Shown piece after piece: positions 48,824-61,030 of a stretch of DNA of 64,000 nucleotides (position 1 is the stretch's first letter; each line of letters begins with the position of its first letter). The DNA lies in contig NC_083384.1 in the NCBI RefSeq assembly GCF_031755915.1, forward strand, positions 29,154,501 through 29,218,500, in the 5' to 3' direction. Position numbers and translations under genes: made by a program. The notes under the pieces were generated by a model. It was not told the DNA's origin and ran no database searches. It worked only from the letters and a program-made list of their open reading frames with translations. Source of the stretch: Ziziphus jujuba. Lineage: Eukaryota; Streptophyta; Magnoliopsida; Rosales; Rhamnaceae.

Positions 48824-50280
48824 GCTTTCTATAACCAGCTGCAAATCCACAAGTTAAAGGAAAATATCAATTGGAAAATTAAACCTTAATCAGAAACTCT
48901 CTCTTCAGTGAAGAAGGGTAGAGATATAGTAAATTAGAAATATAATTAAGCTTACCCTTAGATTTAGCATTAGCAAGCAAACAAACTTTTATTGCTTTAA
49001 TGACTTGGTTACGACAACTAGACCGTGTGGGGTTATACCAACTTTTCGCCTTTTTTCCATGCATTTCGACTTTTTGCAAAAGATTCCCTTCCTTTTTCCC
49101 CTTTGCTATTGTGGACTTGAAGTACACGGCTTAAGCTAAGATTATCTAAATTTATATATATTGAAAATGGCCAATAAGATCACTGTTTTTTTTTTTTTTT
49201 TTTTTGGGAGATTGAGAAAGGCAGAGTATTTTGGAAGTAGTAGAAAGGAAGTGGATGATACTAATTATATAACCTCACTAAAATCTCTCCTATATGCCAC
49301 CAAATTGAGCGGCTCCTCAAGAGACAGAGGAAAAAGCAGCTTAAAATGATGAGGTGTTTAAGTTATCATCTTCTCATTATTTTTGTAAGATTTGAACATT
49401 TTAGATAAGTTCTATTAGGATCGAAGCAGAAGGCTAGCTAGACAACTAGTTTTTGATACCATATTAAGTTATCATCAGCTCAAAAATTTAAATTCTTAAG
49501 AAATGACCCAAATTATGTAGGCTAGCTATCACATAAAGTGGCAAGGGGTAATTAATAATTTATGTTAGCATGATCGTGTTGATGAATGTGGTGTGTCATT
49601 GTCACATGTGTTTCTTTCTATTCTATACACCTTCTCCGTTACTCAAATATATATGTAAAATCTTTAATTGAAAATTCAGACTTTGATCATAGAAATAGCT
49701 GTGCAGAATTTTGATAATGTCAAGTTCAGGTTGGATGTGATTTCTGCTTAATGGGTATAAAAGGAAAGCAAGTGTATAATGAACACGCTGAGACTCATGA
49801 TTGTTGCTTTTATTAAAGGTCTTTTAACAAACAAATTATGAAGAAATTGAGGTCCTCCTGCAGATCTTGAATTCATAAAGTTGGTTTTTATTAAAGGTCT
49901 CTTTAATCTGAGGCATTCTTTGCATAGGAAACCGGTTACTTCTAGGATACAGAAGAAACAGGAAGGAACACATGAAATAAATTGTCATTTTTCTAGATTT
50001 GAATCTAGTTGTCAAGTAGTAGTTAAAATCCGTTCAAACTTTATATGGAAAAAAACACTTGAATAGCTACAGACAGATACACGGCATAGAATAGGAATGC
50101 CAATATTTTGCAGTTCACGTATTTTGCGGACAACCACATAAATCAACTCCAACAAAAGCTTTGTTGGATCCCAGTGGTTAAAGAATTCATACTTCTATCA
50201 CAAAAACAGGGCATTCCAATGCGATGATCAGGAAAAAAAAAAAAAAAAGTGTATTTTACACTAAAAAAACATGTAAACAA
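48824..50280. other. 5' flank of TNL unit 2 and array spacer, no gene
   Basis: The part just upstream of the TIR start resembles the upstream region of unit 3 (GAAACTCTCTC..CAGTGAAGAA, ATTAAGCTTA, TTAGCA..AGCAAG). It is therefore 5' untranslated or promoter sequence rather than the minus-strand ORF 48879-49127. At 49795-50060 lies another copy of the spacer block seen near 1320 and 53160. No clear TATA box can be assigned. Confidence 0.5.
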
Positions 50281-50331
50281 AATTAATGTGTCAAGGCTGC
50301 CCAGTACATGTCAAAATTGTCATCTCTCTAT

Positions 50332-50490
50332 TCATTCGAAAGCAACCGTTTTGGTGTCTGCATAGCACACAAACAGATTCTTAATTTTATCTAATTTTCT
50401 CTGCAAATTAATATTTGTAAAAGCAAAGAAATTCATATTGATTTCACGAAAAACAAGCAATCCAATGCCAAAATAAGATGAAAGACAAAA
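50332..50490 (-). pseudogene. Isolated copy of the TNL downstream CxxC exon
   Basis: Text such as TGTCTGCATAGCACACAAACAGATTCTT, TTCTCTGCAAAT and TTCATATTGAT..CACGAAAAACAAGCAATCCAATGCCAAAATAAGA matches 55060-55250 and 33545-33727. The hydrophobic C-terminal part is readable as GIGLLVFREINMNFF. No C-JID block is next to it. It is a stray duplicate just upstream of the small plus-strand ORF. Confidence 0.55.
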
Positions 50491-50635
50491 GGAAGAGAGA
50501 ACAGAGGAAATGCATTGAAACATGTAAACAGAGTCAGAAAACAGAGGAAATGAAAAGGAAGCAGAATCAGCAAGAACAATAAGAAAGGAAAGAGGAAGTT
50601 GGTTTGTGAAGGAAAGCAGTTTGGGGAATAACAGC

Positions 50636-50794
50636 ATGAGGGTTAAAATTGTTGTGACAAAAGAAGAGCTAGAGTGGTTGATGCTTCAGCTCAAGAACAA
50701 AGGAGGGAAGAGTTTAGAAGATGTTTTGGAGGAGATTGAGAGAAGCAGAGAGAAAGCTGAAGGTTGGATATCATGGAGTGCCCTGAAGTTCTAG
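50636..50794 (+). CDS. Small conserved-looking plant protein, 52 aa, unknown function
   Basis: The start was chosen as the ATG of MRVKIVVTKEELEW. The protein is charged and helical, with KIVVTKEELEWLMLQLK, a KGGKSLEDVLEEIERS stretch and a WISWSALKF end. Similar short one-exon proteins beginning M(R/K)(V/M)KIVVTK are, from memory, common in plants and have no known biochemical role; I could not check this. A second, broken copy with its leader starts at 62287. That makes a real gene family member more likely than chance. The leader is purine-rich (GGAAAGAGGAAG). Confidence 0.6.
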   Translation: MRVKIVVTKEELEWLMLQLKNKGGKSLEDVLEEIERSREKAEGWISWSALKF

Positions 50795-53490
50795 AGATGG
50801 ATAGATCATCATGAGTCATTTAAAACTACAAAAATTTTTTGTTGAATTTGTAAATTAAACGATGAACCAATTTTTGTAAATATATTTTTAAGAGAGCTCT
50901 AGTAGTTGAGGTTCTTGAGATATATACAATATTAAATATATATATATATATATATATATTTGTTTGTGATTTTGTTGTGCTTGTTTGTTTTTTTTCGCAC
51001 ATGGTTCATGAATATATGCTTGCATATCCTTATTTTTCTAGTATATGTAAGACACGGTTTCTTTGGGGTGAATTTGAATACTGCTTTTTCTCAGAAGTGT
51101 GATAGCAAATATATGATGTTTTTGTGCTTCAAGATTAACATTATTTTAAGGGAAAATTGACACAAAATTTACAGTGGTGGGATGATTTAGTTGTTGAAAA
51201 CCACCCTCTAAAAGTCCTTTGTATAGTATGTCTTCAATGATTACACTTGGTTGATGTGTTATAAGGTAAAGGTTTAGCAGTTGATTCTGAACCCAAGGAG
51301 AAAAACCAGAAAGAAAGTTGATGTTCTTTAAATAAACCCACTAAAACATTTAACAGCACCCAATTGAATCGGTAACTCAACTGAAATTTCCTCTCCTAAG
51401 TAGTCCTCTTACTTTACAATTTGAACCTATTGTGAAGTTAAGGTCAATTCTGGATACCGACGGAATATTAATTAGACAACTTGGCTAAAGAAACTTAAAA
51501 GAAAATCTATAAGCTGTCTTCATTTTATTTTATTTTTTGGCTTTTTATTTATTTATTTCATTTATTTATTTATTTATTTATTTTTTAATGTTCAAGCACT
51601 CAAAACAGCTCTGCTATTTGACTTTAGGGAATGAATTATACTTAAAAACTTTGACCAAAATTCATAATCAATTTAGACTTACCAATCTAGGGCCCTGATA
51701 TTAAAGTAATGAGTAATTAGAAACCAAAATTTGTGCATTGAACAAATAATATTGGTAAGATAGATCTTGATGATGAATGAGATATATGATGTGGTTTGAC
51801 CACATGTCTCTTTCTATTCTCATGTGATCTTTCCATGACTAAAATTTACTGGTCATTTGGATCTATACTAATTTGGAAAATTACGGTCAAGTTTAATTTC
51901 TTAGTCAACCAAAAGTAAAAAAAAAAAAAGTCTTTTCTTTTACATGGTCATATTGGATCATTTTTACCCAAAAAAAAAAAAAAAAGAAAGAAAGAAAAAA
52001 AGAAAAAAGAAAAAAGAAAAAAAGGTCATATCGGATAAGAAAATTCAGTTTTAGACATAGAAATGTTTATGCAAAGTTTTGATGATCTGAGTTCTGTCCA
52101 TTAGGGAGGATTTCTGTAATTCTTACGAAGGAAAGCAACTTAAATGCTGGGTATATAAGCCTATAACATTTATGACATGCATGATTTGAAGAATCTTAGG
52201 TCTTTTTGGCAGATCTTTGCAGTAATGTCCTTGATTTTATTAATGAAAATCCAATCCGATATTTCTACTTGAAGGAATCAATTATGGAAGTTGGAAAAGC
52301 CCATAGGTCCATTTTTCCAAGGCCCTTATATATGAACCAAAAATCTAAATGCATACCCAAATTGTCATTTGTTGGGCTTGAATCTCCTTGTCAAGCAGTA
52401 ATTGAAATTTGTGCAAACTTTATATGGTGAAACACCTGGAGAGTATGCTCATTGATGAAAACTTTCTAAAATTATATATAAAAAAAAAAAAAAAGGGATA
52501 AAGAAACAATTAACCTCAAGGACTTTGTCAAGACTACCTCATGAAATGGTCAAAACACATCATCTTTGAGATGTTTCCAAAAAGATTTTGAAGCATCTCT
52601 CTGCTTGCCTGTAATGTCCCTTTCAAATTCATACCGTCTCTCCATGACTCAATTTTTTGGTTACCTGTTTCTTGATTTATATAATTGCAGGTCAAAACAA
52701 AAATAAATATCAAGTAAATTTTGATACTCTCAGTAGTAGCATAATATGATCCCAGGTGATTTACGAAACACCTACTGTGATGTGTGTCACATATTTCTTT
52801 CTGTTTCTGCACTCTATATCCATGACTTAATTTAGTGGTTCCATGGGTCTCCATTTATAGTTTATACGATTGCGGTCGAGTTTAATAGTCAACCTTTAAA
52901 CCGATTAGTCCCTTCTCTTACAGGGTCAGCTGGTTGGATCGGGTATTTTGATTCAGATCACATAAATGTTTGTTTTGGCAGGATTTTGTTGATCTGCATT
53001 AGTTTTTTCCTCATGTGCTGTCTCTTTGGGACAATGTTCTGTTTAATTGATACTGAAGAAAGCTAGATACTGGTATTCTGCATTATTCTACAGTATCTAA
53101 GGCATTTTTATACATCTTTCAGTAATGAGCTTAGTTAATTTATCAATGACCTGTAACACTTGAGCTTTTCCTTCCATAGGAAACTGAGTGATTCTAGGAC
53201 ATGAAAGAAAGACATAGAGACATAAGGACTAAAGAATCCCATAGAAGTTTCTGATTGCATAGCCAAACTATCATTTATTGGATTACAATCCCTCTGTCAA
53301 TTAGTAACTAAAATCTGCAAAAGCGTTTATATTGAGTATACCTATTGGCTACAATGTAGCAACTTTGCTCAATGGGCATTTAAGGTTTATAAATAACCCT
53401 TATTTCCTTCTCTTCCACATTACATATACATATATTAGCTGAAGTGCACTCAGCTCTATATATTAGCCGAATGAAGTGCATTCACACTGA
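50795..53490. other. Spacer without recognisable gene
   Basis: It contains an AT repeat (50937-50960), a poly-A/GA tract (51970-52022), and two copies of the array spacer block (52330-52430 and 53160-53330, sharing CAAACTATCATTT..TTGG and GTCAA..AGTAA). The ORFs at 52206-52430 and 52534-52854 have no domain signal. Confidence 0.5.
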
Positions 53491-53499
53491 AGCAAGATG

Positions 53500-53895
53500 A
53501 TGGAAGCTCTGGCAATATGTACTTCCAAAATGTTCAAAGCTGGTGGAAAAGGAGGCAAGTTTTCAAGCTTTGAACAAATGGGAGGCACATCCTTGAAGTT
53601 TCCTTAAATTACAAAGATTGTTTGGAAGAAACTCACTGTCCTTATACATATACACATGTAATTTCTCGAGGGAAGTCAGTTTCTCAATTGACTCGGGTAA
53701 CTCTTTAGTGGTTCCACTATTGATAAGATATGTCAAGTGCTGCATAGACTCTAAGAGTACTGGAAAATTTTCCAGTTGTCTACCACCACCCAGATCTAGT
53801 GATTCAAGAGATTTCAAATTACAAATGCAGCTCAGAAGACTTTTAAGTCTTTCCCAAGAAGCCAAATCTAATCAAACAAGACTTGAAGACAACCA
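53500..53895 (-). pseudogene. Isolated TNL LRR fragment
   Basis: The minus strand reads LASWERLKSLLSCICNLKSL, ESLDLGGGRQLENFP, KELPESIEKLTSLEKL and EFLPNNLCNLRKLQ, which are about four LRRs like those of unit 3 residues around the ESIENIVSL repeat. It ends in a frameshift. There is no NB-ARC or TIR behind it, and the flank of unit 3 starts directly at about 53895. Confidence 0.8.
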
Positions 53896-55085
53896 AATAT
53901 TTTGTAATCCTATAATATGGCTTCAATGATAAATTACTGAAGTCTCAATTATTAATTCCCTTAAATATTATTTTCTTGTCACTTCTATTTTTATTATATA
54001 GAAAAGCACTCGGAGAATTCATACATCATTGTACGTACTCAAGGATTTGCTGAATACTGCCCAATTTATGTATTTTATTGACAATGACAGAAGCATATAG
54101 ATAATAGATTAACTACAAGAAAAGCTTTGTTGCAGACCCGTAAGCAAACCAGTACTAAATCAGGTCATATATAAAAACATGAATCAGAATTCAAAAAATA
54201 ATGAGGTAAAATTTTCCAGAGATACAGCTTAACTTATCCGGAGATAGTCTTAACACTGCATCACTGCCAGTTCTATATGAAGTAGAATCCTTACACTTTT
54301 AATTTGACACATCACCATAACTTGACAATGAACCTATAAAACTTGCTTAGAAAATATTACAATCTATTTCCATCAAAAAGAAATATATGAAATCCACATT
54401 GAGCAATTTCACAATCATTTTAACAAAATCAGTCAAAGTGAATTGAGTCACTATGTATAGAGTCCCACACCATATTTTATCTAGAAAAATCTAAGGCTAC
54501 CAAGTGTTTAGCTTAATGTTACAATGCTGTCCATGTGTTAATTTAATGGTAGTACTGCTCATGCAGAAAGAAATTTGATGAAACCCTGTAGAGAATAATA
54601 AGTCGACTGAGCATATTTGAAGAGAAAACAGCTCCTAGCTGACCCATATATCATACTTGGGTGTATAACTTCTTGGAGATAATCAAGCTAATATTTCAAA
54701 TACATGCATACTAGATGCAATTGATCATAAAATCGACATATTTTGGCAAGTTGACATTACCCAATTCAATACCAAATATATATGCTGATTATATGTTTAG
54801 CAACCGATGGAAAGAGTATACATTATGGCAAAGTACAATTCAAAAACACAAAAATGATCAACCATGTATTAAAAATATACTTTATCAAACACTTTGGTAG
54901 AAAATAATTACAACTAAGAAATTAAATCAAATAGATAAATATTATACTCAGAAAGTTAAGAGTGTCCAACTAGATGTAAGGATGGATTTACCCATAAAAT
55001 GCATCAAAAACAACTAAGAATCATAATTCTTCGGTAATATATCCTTTATTTAATTTAATTTTCTCTGCAAATGCATGGAAAATGG
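53895..55085. repeat. TNL-unit 3' flank, copy in unit 3
   Basis: It begins AATCCTATAATATGGC, then ATATAGAAAAGCACTCGGAG, TTCATACATCATTGTA and TGACAGAAGCATAT. It continues with the same blocks as 14160-15130. No gene is visible. Confidence 0.7.
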
Positions 55086-55090
55086 CTCAT

Positions 55091-55251
55091 CTAGTTATTA
55101 AAAAATTCATATTGATACCATAAAAACAAGTAATGCAATGCCAAAATAAGAAGAAAGACTACGAAGAGAGAACTTCTCCAAGGTACCGTACGATTCATTT
55201 GAAGGTAGGTGGCGTGGTGTCTGCATAGCTCACACACATATTCTTCAACGC
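55091..55251 (-). other. Downstream exon of TNL unit 3 with CxxC and hydrophobic segment
   Basis: A good acceptor (CTTACTTTCAG style, exon start 55251) opens an exon whose frame reads VEEYVCELCRHH, then YLQMNRTVPWRSS, then a hydrophobic run SLFVVFLLILALHYLFLW, and a stop at 55091. The preceding exon ends at 55548 with donor GTAAGT, 160 nt beyond the TNL stop codon. In the main isoform this exon should therefore be 3' untranslated. Unit 0 keeps the CxxC and hydrophobic pattern; units 1 and 2 have lost it. Coding use is possible only by alternative splicing and is not shown. Confidence 0.5.
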
Positions 55252-55547
55252 CTGAAAGTAAAAAAGACACGCAAATGGTGATAACAAAGTTCACCAATAT
55301 ATACATGAGAAATCCATTAAAATACTTTTTATAACAAATATTTTTATTTTCTCTGTATATATCATTTTGAACAAAAGACAAAATTTTCCTTTAGAAATTA
55401 CCTTACTATTTGTAAACTTATTAGTTTATATATTAATGCAACTAAAAACTACGAAATCCCATGTTGTAAACAGAGTATATTAACTCCTACAAATTAATTT
55501 CCCAAAAAAAAAAAAAAAAAAAAAGAAAAAAGTTTAAACCAACTTAC
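55252..55547 (-). other. Intron downstream of the TNL unit 3 stop
   Basis: GTAAGT...TTTCAG, 296 nt. Equivalent donor sites are kept in unit 0 (13575), unit 1 (20247) and unit 2 (34007). Confidence 0.7.
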
Positions 55548-55707
55548 CTTAGCAGAGATGGAATATGCATTGATTTTCCTATTCCTTATCCATCATAGCC
55601 AACAATGATTTCATAGTTAACTTCAAAGCATGTGTCAAAGTTGTAGCAAGGAATTGTTCTGTTTTTTGGGTTCGTCAACATCCAATTGCTGTGCATCTTC
55701 TAGACAG

Positions 55708-58700
55708 TCAGATAACCTTGAGTTTCTTAGAATGTGATTCATCATCATCTTCTTCCTCATCATAAGAGCCAACAGCTTCGCTTCCACTTGATTCACAACA
55801 TTCATAGAAGCGTCTCTTATTCTTTCTTTCAGTTTCTGCATCACATCTCTCTAAGTCTTCTTTGTATACAAACTGAACCCCAAACTTCTTAATCTCGTAA
55901 TACTCATTTCCATTGTTGTTGACACAGGGCAAGATATGGAAGGAGGCCTCAGTGCTACAAGTCGAGGGCCAATTTAGTCTATCCAAATCTTTACAAGATT
56001 TCATATTCCATTTTGAAGATCGCAATGTCGATTTGGCTACATACCATAGGACCACGTGATCCGACCTAAAAGCCTTTTCTCCCAACAATATCCCAATATA
56101 ATCATGATATCTGTAAAGGCGATCATCATCGATGGTTTTGAAATTCAGCTCACACTTAAAAGCAAAGGACATATTTTTGTCAATTTTATTCTGACGAATA
56201 ACTTTGCAGAAAGCAAAACCCAAGAAGTCGTCGTTGTTCCAATATGGAGGAAGCATAATATTATTGAATGAACTCCCACAAGTTTGATAGCTGAACCACT
56301 TTGGGATTTCATCTCCCGGGTATCGAAAAACTTGAACACTTGGAAGAATAACACTTGGGTCCTGTTCCATGAACACGTGGGATATTAATCAACTTGCTCA
56401 AAATTATCAATCATCTCAACAAAGGAAAGAAAAATAAATATGCATACAGTGTTTACAAATATAAGACGAGACAAAATTTTAATTACTGCGTGATCAGCTA
56501 GCATGGAATTGCGTGTATTCTGATCCAATTTTTCACATCCGTAAAAGTCAATATAATCAAGAAAATCTCTATTTCGAATGATATCTAGATCGTGTAATAG
56601 TGGAGCCCTCAAATTTGAAATGTTCTCCAGTGACGTGCAGCCTTTTGCTTTCAAACTCAAACACTGTGATGGAATCTCTGGTAAAGATTTCAATCTCTCA
56701 CAATAGCGTAATGACAATTCGAGCAAAGAAGATGGAAGGGAAGGCAATTTTTGAAATTTTGAACAATTGTCGAGCCATATAATCTTAAGGTTCCTTAATT
56801 TACATAGGTTGTCAGGGAGAAACTGTAAGTCCCCGCAATGTTGCATATATAATCTTCTAAGTGACACTATATTTTCAATTGACTCTGGCAACTCTTTAAT
56901 GCCCGAGTAATCTAACCAAATATCTATCAAGTGTTCGATAGGCTCCAAGATTTCTGGAAACGTTTTCAGTTTCTCACAACCACACAGATACAGTGTCTCA
57001 AGAGATTTCAAATGACAAATGCTTGTCGGAAGACTTTTAAGTCTTTTGCAATGCTCCATATCCAACTCAACAAGACCCGTGAGATACCCAATTGATGGGG
57101 GCACTGTTTCTATTGCTGTCCCACGCAAAATTAAATATCTTAAATTGGGTGCAAACTTTTGAGAAATGTGAGTCTGAGATGAGTAGAGACATAAATTGCC
57201 TGTAAAACTTTGGATGCAACTTTTGCGATATGTGAAATTATTCAAAACATTCTTAATGCCTCCAAACCTGACAATATCCAAACACCCCTCTGTTCTCTTT
57301 GATATATCTTGAAGATCTCGGTGTTTGGAGCAGCCATTCAAATTTAGATAAGTCAGCTTGTCAAGATTTTGAAGAGATAAAAGAACCTGAACCAAGCTTG
57401 TACAGCCTTCAAGATTTATACTCTCCAAATTTGGAGCCTGCGACAAATCGGGTAGTTGACTAAGGAACTTGGAATAACTAAGATCAATCCTTCTTAAGAA
57501 CGGAAGATTCTGTAAAATGAAGAAGATAAGTGGTTAATTATTACTTCATTCATATATGCATGCACTTTAAAATCTAATACAATATAAGCAAATTAAGCAT
57601 ACTACCTGAATTTTACGGTTATTCCAAAGCTTTTCAACGTGGCTGCCACGAAGTACAAGTTCAACAAGATTCTCAGGAATAAAGTTTGATGGCAATGATT
57701 TCAAAGGGTAAAGGTCCCACTGAAAAGACCTTAGCTTATTAGAAAGATAAGAATCAAGGTCTTGAGGAATGGACAGTTTGAACTTGTTACTAATACAAGC
57801 ATCATCCCTATGATAAATTTTGAGAATTCGTAGGTTGCGCATATTTGAGAAGGCTTCATGACACACTTTCACATTTTTTTTAGTATCAAACATGTTGAAT
57901 GATATGACTTCAACTGCTTTGGTCCCCTGGCATTTAAGATGAACGTCAATGTTATATATAAGGATACAGTTAAGGGAAATTTATTTAGAACTAGTTGGCA
58001 TGGATATAATTTTGTTTGTTTGAAATGGTTTTGCAAGAAGATCATTAATCAAACAATTTTAGTAGAAATCAATAATGCGTTTATACTTACCGTATTATTT
58101 TCCAATACCTCGCAGATTTCCATGGCATCGCACAACCTACTACAATTACCAGTTCTTTATCTTCATCACGTACAATTGCCCGACCCATTTGGTGCAGCAA
58201 ATCGTGCACATATAGTAGCTCGTTGTTCCTGTACATGTGACTTCCAATATCTTCAATTAAACACTTGTCAATGAGAACACTTATTTCTATTTTTATAGAC
58301 GAATTACCATCATCTAATATGCTTTCTGCATGGTCTCTTGTAAAAGATGAATCAAATAAGCAAGCAATGTCAAGAAATGTACCCTTGATCGTTTTATCAT
58401 CTAGTCCTTCATAACTGATTCTCAACACATCTTGAATTTCCAGGTTTGGAAATCTTTCCAACTTCTTCAATGCACTTTCCCAATCATTTTTACTTCTAGA
58501 GCAAAGGAAAGAACTCAAGACCTTCAGAGCTAATGGATTGCCATTTGCATAATTTATCACTTCCAACACCATTTTGTCATCCACTGCTGTAGAATTTTTA
58601 CTAAAAGCATGCAAATGGAAGAGCTTAAGAGATTCGATGTGATTTAACCTCTCAACCTTGTAAATATAGTCTGCTTCTTTTACAAGCACTTGCTTATTTC

Positions 58701-60011
58701 TAGTTGTAACAATGATTCTACTTCCACATGAAAGTTGGCGATATCCTTCAACTAAAGCATCTAATTGGATTGATCTATCCACGTCATCCAAAACAACCAG
58801 TACCTTCTTACGTCGAATTCTGTAAAGGTTAAAAGGTGATGCTACACCTAAGGTATCCAGCTTTACATTAGCTTCAACATTTAATAAATTAGATACAAGT
58901 TTCCTTCTCAAATGATCTAATCCGAATCTTCCATATTCTTCTCTAACATTCCAAAGAAAACAACAAGCTTCAAAATTATTAGAAGATGATAAATTATGAA
59001 ATAAATATATAGCAAGGGTGGTCTTACCAATACCTCCCATGCCCCAAATACCCATGATGCAAACAGCTTTTGTGCCATTGGATAATAGTGATTCAATTTC
59101 TTTGATATGCTTTTCAATTCCAATGAGCTGTCCCTTGATATTCTCATCCAATGATAGATATTTTGACAATTTTAATGAAATGTCTTCAACAATTTTTTGA
59201 ACTAACTTATTTTCAGGCCTGCAAAAATGCTTGAAAAATATATAATTGTTAGAAAAATAGAACTGACACATATTCATATGAAGTGTCATATGTGAAAAAG
59301 GGAATGGAGCGTAACTTTAGTAATAGATTTATTTACTTATTCGAATTACACAACTAATTCCCACTATGGTTCTTGCCAACTTAAAATGAAAATAATGTTT
59401 TTTTTATTGAATGCATTTCATTATTATTATATTATTTTAATATATTTCATCATTTTAAAATGGAATCTATCAATTTTCTCTCATTCTCTCATTCATTTAG
59501 AGAAATGTAGTTAATATTGTAGAATACAAAGTTACCTGAAATCCTTTGAATCCAATCCACATAGATTGGATGCTTCTGTTAAAGCAGCTCTCCATTGATT
59601 CACCTTCTCAATTCTATCCTTGAAACTTTTTTCATGTGAATCAAATGCAACTTTGTAACTCCCTTCCTGTTTTCGTACAACAGATGGATCTATGCCATAA
59701 AAGATTGGAATAAGAATCAGGCCTCTTATTTTCTTGTATTCAAGTATATGCACAAGTTCATCCAAACACCATGTGGATGAAGCATAGTTTTCCGAGAAGA
59801 TGATCACCGAAATCTTGGATTCTTTGATGGCTCTGCTTAGTGTTGGTGAAATTTCATCCCCTCTCTTAAGCTCATGATCCATGAAAGTTAAGATTTGGTT
59901 TGCCGATAAAGCTGCATAAAGATAGCTAGCGAATGTGTTGCGTGTGTCCTCACCTCTGAAACTGAGAAACACATCGTGTTTTTCTTCAAGAGAAAGAGAA
60001 GAAGAAGACAT
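55708..60011 (-). CDS. TNL unit 3: TIR-NBS-LRR-C-JID resistance protein gene, one frameshift
   Basis: An intracellular immune receptor of the TIR class. Exons: 60011-59536 (TIR), 59218-58091 (NB-ARC), 57926-57606, 57509-56448 (LRR), 56361-55708 (C-JID). All junctions are GT-AG with matching phases. Start is the ATG of MSSSSLSLEEK; the longer frame starts at GTG. TIR: DVFLSFRG 13-20, putative NADase Glu85 in WCLDEL. NB-ARC: P-loop GMGGIGKTT about 218-226, LVVLDDVD 299-306, GSRIIVTTRN 324-333, GNPLALKV 385-392, FLDIACLF 440-447, VHDLL in place of MHDLL at 496. After RDEDKE (about 514) one base is missing near 58152, so the last 21 codons of the exon are out of frame. The length would be about 1213 codons. 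C-JID opens with RYPGDEIPKWF; basic KNKRR and KKLKV near the end are NLS-like. It is a pseudogene unless the missing base is an assembly error. Confidence 0.93.
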
Positions 60012-60983
60012 GCTTGCTATAAACAGCTGCAACTCCACAAGTAAAAGGAAAATTTCGATGGGAAAATTAAAGTTTTATTAGCTTGATTTTTTTGTCTATT
60101 AATATACACTCAGAGATGACAATCGAAACTCTCTCCTCAGTGAAGAATGATGGAGAAAATTAATTAAAGTTATCACGAAAAGAGTAACACTTTACTGCAT
60201 ATCCACAATTAATTAAGCTTAGCACTAGCAAGAAAGACCAACTTTAGCACTACATATTTGACTCGGTCACGCTGTTCTGATTATAATAAAATGAAAAGTG
60301 GTAGAAATTATTTAAAAAAAAAAAATGCTTCTCCTTTGGTACCGTAGGCTATATGAATATGTAATACAGTTGGTGATTTATAAATTTAAAAGTAAAGCAG
60401 AATACGAACAATATAATAAACTACAAAACCAGGGAGAAAGAAAAGATTGATTTAAAATCTAAAACTGGCATTTTATGCGGTCCTTGTTTATTGTTTAATA
60501 TATAACTAATAATTGTCAAGTTGGCTTTTTATGCGGTCGGTGCTTATTGTTTAATCTATAATTAATAATTTTCAAGTTTGCTTGATCTTTATCTGAAGCA
60601 CTTGTCAAAATCAATGAGGGGTTTTTGGAGTGTAATAGAGTCATTTAGTTTATTATTGCTCTTTTTTCAACCTTGAAAAGCTTCAATTTTGAGATTTGAG
60701 ATTGATAGAAGAGAACACTTTTGCATTAAATAGGTTATTAAAATGATCGTTTTTGTCAACTAAACTATAGTAATTTTGAATACGTCACATATTTGAGGAA
60801 TTATAAAAAACTTTGTAGCTTAAAAAATAATAAAAAAAACTTCTTTATATTTCACAGGTTTTAATTTGAACAATAAGCTTCGTATAGATAGTGTCATATA
60901 TTTTTTTGTCATTTATTTTTGCCCTCAAGTTACACCAGGTGGACCATTTTATATTTATATAGACAACTTGTAACAAAGAAAAA

Positions 60984-61030
<47 letters not shown>

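Noticed and set aside
48879..49127. 82-codon minus-strand ORF upstream of the unit 2 TIR exon
   Set aside because: The corresponding region upstream of unit 3 does not keep the frame, and the sequence resembles leader or promoter DNA.
55635..55844. 69-codon minus-strand ORF overlapping the end of unit 3
   Set aside because: It is in another frame from the C-JID exon. The KKLKVI end with its stop is conserved in unit 1, so the C-JID frame is the real one.
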